Shown here piece after piece: positions 12,877 to 14,171 of a stretch of DNA of 14,171 bases. Every line of letters begins with the position of its first letter. Positions within the stretch are counted from its first letter, which is position 1. Origin of the DNA: an uncultured Candidatus Competibacteraceae bacterium (GTDB lineage: Bacteria; Pseudomonadota; Gammaproteobacteria; Competibacterales; Competibacteraceae); contig CALGOO010000026.1 of the NCBI GenBank assembly GCA_937960715.1, positions 1-14,171 on the forward strand, in the 5' to 3' direction. The notes beneath the pieces are model-generated. The model was given only the letters and a program-made list of their open reading frames with translations. It searched no databases and was not told the origin of the DNA. The position numbers were made by a program, and so were the translations under genes.

Positions 12877-14171
12877 CTACCGTTCGCCCACGGTCCTCGG
12901 TTCGTCCAGCCCCCGCTCCGCCAGGGCCGCCGCCCGGAACAGCGCCCGGCCCTTGTTCATGGTTTCCTCCCATTCCTTCTCCGGCACCGAATCGGCGACG
13001 ATGCCCGCCCCGGCCTGGACGTGGAGCAGCCCATCCTTGAGCACGGCGGTGCGAATGGCGATGGCGGTGTCCATGTTGCCGGACCAGGACAGATAGCCGA
13101 CCGCGCCCGCGTAAATCCCGCGCTTGACCGGCTCCAATTCGTCGATGATCTCCATGGCGCGAATCTTGGGCGCACCGCTGACCGTGCCGGCCGGGAAGGT
13201 GGCGCGCAGGGCGTCCAGCGTGGTGAGTTCGGGCCGCAGCCGTCCGACCACGTTGGAGACGATGTGCATGACGTGGGAATAGCGCTCGACGGCCATTTTC
13301 TCGGTCAGATGGACGCTGCCGGTCGTGCTGACCCGCCCCACGTCATTGCGGCCCAGGTCGATCAGCATCAGATGTTCGGCCAGTTCCTTGGGATCGGCCA
13401 GCAATTCCGCCTCCAGGACCTGATCCTGTTCCTCGGTCAAGCCGCGCTGGCGGGTGCCGGCGATGGGGCGCACCGTCAGTAGTCCATCCTCCAGCCGCGC
13501 CAGGATTTCCGGCGAGGAGCCGACGATGTGGCAATCGCCCAGGTTGAGGAAATACATGTAGGGCGAGGGATTCAACCCGCGCAATGCCCGGTACAGGTCC
13601 AGCGGCGTGGCCTGGAACGGCGCGGTCAGGCGTTGCGAGAGCACCACCTGCATGCAGTCGCCGGCCAGGATGTAGTCCTTGATGCGCCGCACCGCGTTTT
13701 CGAAACCCTCCTGGGTGAAGCCGGAAACGAATTCGATCTCCCGCGCGGCCGGATGGGAGCGGTACGGCGCATAGAGCGAGCGCGGGGCGCGCAGCAGTTC
13801 GCTCCATTCGTCCAGGCGCTGTTGGGCGCGAGAGTAGGCGCGCTCCACCGCCGGGTCCACCAGGGTGATCAGATACAGTCGCCCGGCCAGGTTGTCGAAC
13901 ACCACCAGGTCCTCGGACACCAGCAGGAAGACATCCGGGTTATCGACCGGGTCGGGATTCGGGCAGCGCGCGAGCTTGGGTTCGACGTAGCGGATGGTGT
14001 CGTAGCCGAAATAGCCGACCAGCCCACCGATGAAGCGCGGCAGGCCCTCGCCGGTGGCCGGCACTCGATAGCGGGCCTGAAATTCCTGCAGCCAGGCCAA
14101 CGGGTCGGGACAGTCCAGCGATTCGACGATCTCGCCGGCGTGCTCGACGGTCACCCGCTGGCCGCGCACCC
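12877..14171 (-). CDS. trpE: Anthranilate synthase component I, N-terminus outside the window
   Basis: About 431 codons are visible; the start lies beyond the right edge, and roughly 60-90 N-terminal residues are missing compared with TrpE of about 490-520. TrpE converts chorismate with ammonia from TrpG to anthranilate, the first step to tryptophan. Seen: GDCMQVVLSQR; PSPYMYFLNLGDCHIVGSSPEIL; RPIAGTRQRG; LIDLGRNDVGRVS; MHIVSNVVGRL; ATFPAGTVSGAPKIRAMEIIDE; and GAGIVADSVPEKEWEET. The PAGTVSGAPK and PIAGTRxRG forms favour TrpE over the paralogue PabB, which usually has PGGSITGAPK. The upstream inhibitor-binding LLES motif is outside the window, so feedback control cannot be judged. The stop is TAG at 12879-12877, facing dgkA, with no clear intrinsic terminator in the 12-base gap. 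Confidence 0.94.
   Translation of the reverse strand, partial: VRGQRVTVEHAGEIVESLDCPDPLAWLQEFQARYRVPATGEGLPRFIGGLVGYFGYDTIRYVEPKLARCPNPDPVDNPDVFLLVSEDLVVFDNLAGRLYLITLVDPAVERAYSRAQQRLDEWSELLRAPRSLYAPYRSHPAAREIEFVSGFTQEGFENAVRRIKDYILAGDCMQVVLSQRLTAPFQATPLDLYRALRGLNPSPYMYFLNLGDCHIVGSSPEILARLEDGLLTVRPIAGTRQRGLTEEQDQVLEAELLADPKELAEHLMLIDLGRNDVGRVSTTGSVHLTEKMAVERYSHVMHIVSNVVGRLRPELTTLDALRATFPAGTVSGAPKIRAMEIIDELEPVKRGIYAGAVGYLSWSGNMDTAIAIRTAVLKDGLLHVQAGAGIVADSVPEKEWEETMNKGRALFRAAALAERGLDEPRTVGER

Noticed and set aside
12877..14171. Para-aminobenzoate synthase component I (PabB) as an alternative to TrpE
   Set aside because: The visible PIAGTRQRG and FPAGTVSGAPK forms and the length are those of TrpE.

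Overview
The window is a high-GC, gene-dense piece of a bacterial chromosome, almost certainly from a gammaproteobacterium. The evidence is the combination of DjlA, Mpl, OpgG/OpgH, GabD, Tpx and DgkA, each with a length and motifs close to the enterobacterial or pseudomonad protein. A Uma2-family gene and a two-subunit type glycine dehydrogenase (GcvPB) point away from enterobacteria, toward environmental lineages such as Chromatiales or Competibacter-like organisms. That finer placement is inference. No tRNA, rRNA, CRISPR array, transposase or integrase was seen, and no stretch over 300 bases lacks a gene.

Layout. Bases 1-99 (minus) hold the first 33 codons of purC. It diverges from a plus-strand pair: an orphan CbiM-like membrane protein (244-906) and djlA (983-1813). 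djlA converges on a minus-strand run whose genes are transcribed in the order gabD (5522-4068), a DUF4239/bestrophin-like membrane protein (4016-3228), then mpl (3174-1810). The stop codons of djlA and mpl overlap. A 208-base divergent intergenic region (5523-5730) separates gabD from the glucan operon and carries a 35-bp unit repeated twice in perfect tandem. The plus-strand operon opgG (5731-7302), a 168-codon gene of unknown function (7284-7790) and opgH (7822-9897) follows. Next, still on plus, come tpx (10000-10500), a Uma2-family gene (10525-11004), gcvPB (11041-12495) and dgkA (12502-12864). dgkA converges on trpE (minus), which runs off the right edge and lacks its N-terminus here.

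How the genes fit together. Several products act at the envelope: Mpl recycles murein tripeptide, OpgG/OpgH make osmoregulated periplasmic glucans, DgkA rephosphorylates the diacylglycerol released when glucans receive phosphoglycerol from phospholipid, and DjlA is a membrane-anchored DnaK co-chaperone. The remainder is ordinary housekeeping (purine, tryptophan, glycine and GABA metabolism, peroxide defence).

Most unusual point. OpgH is only 691 residues and begins almost directly with its first membrane helix. It lacks the roughly 130-residue cytoplasmic N-terminal region of the E. coli protein. The space between opgG and opgH is occupied by a separate, translationally coupled gene for a 168-residue Ala/Pro-rich soluble protein. 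This may be a detached or replacement regulatory partner of the glucan synthase. I see no clear-cut new defence or mobile system.
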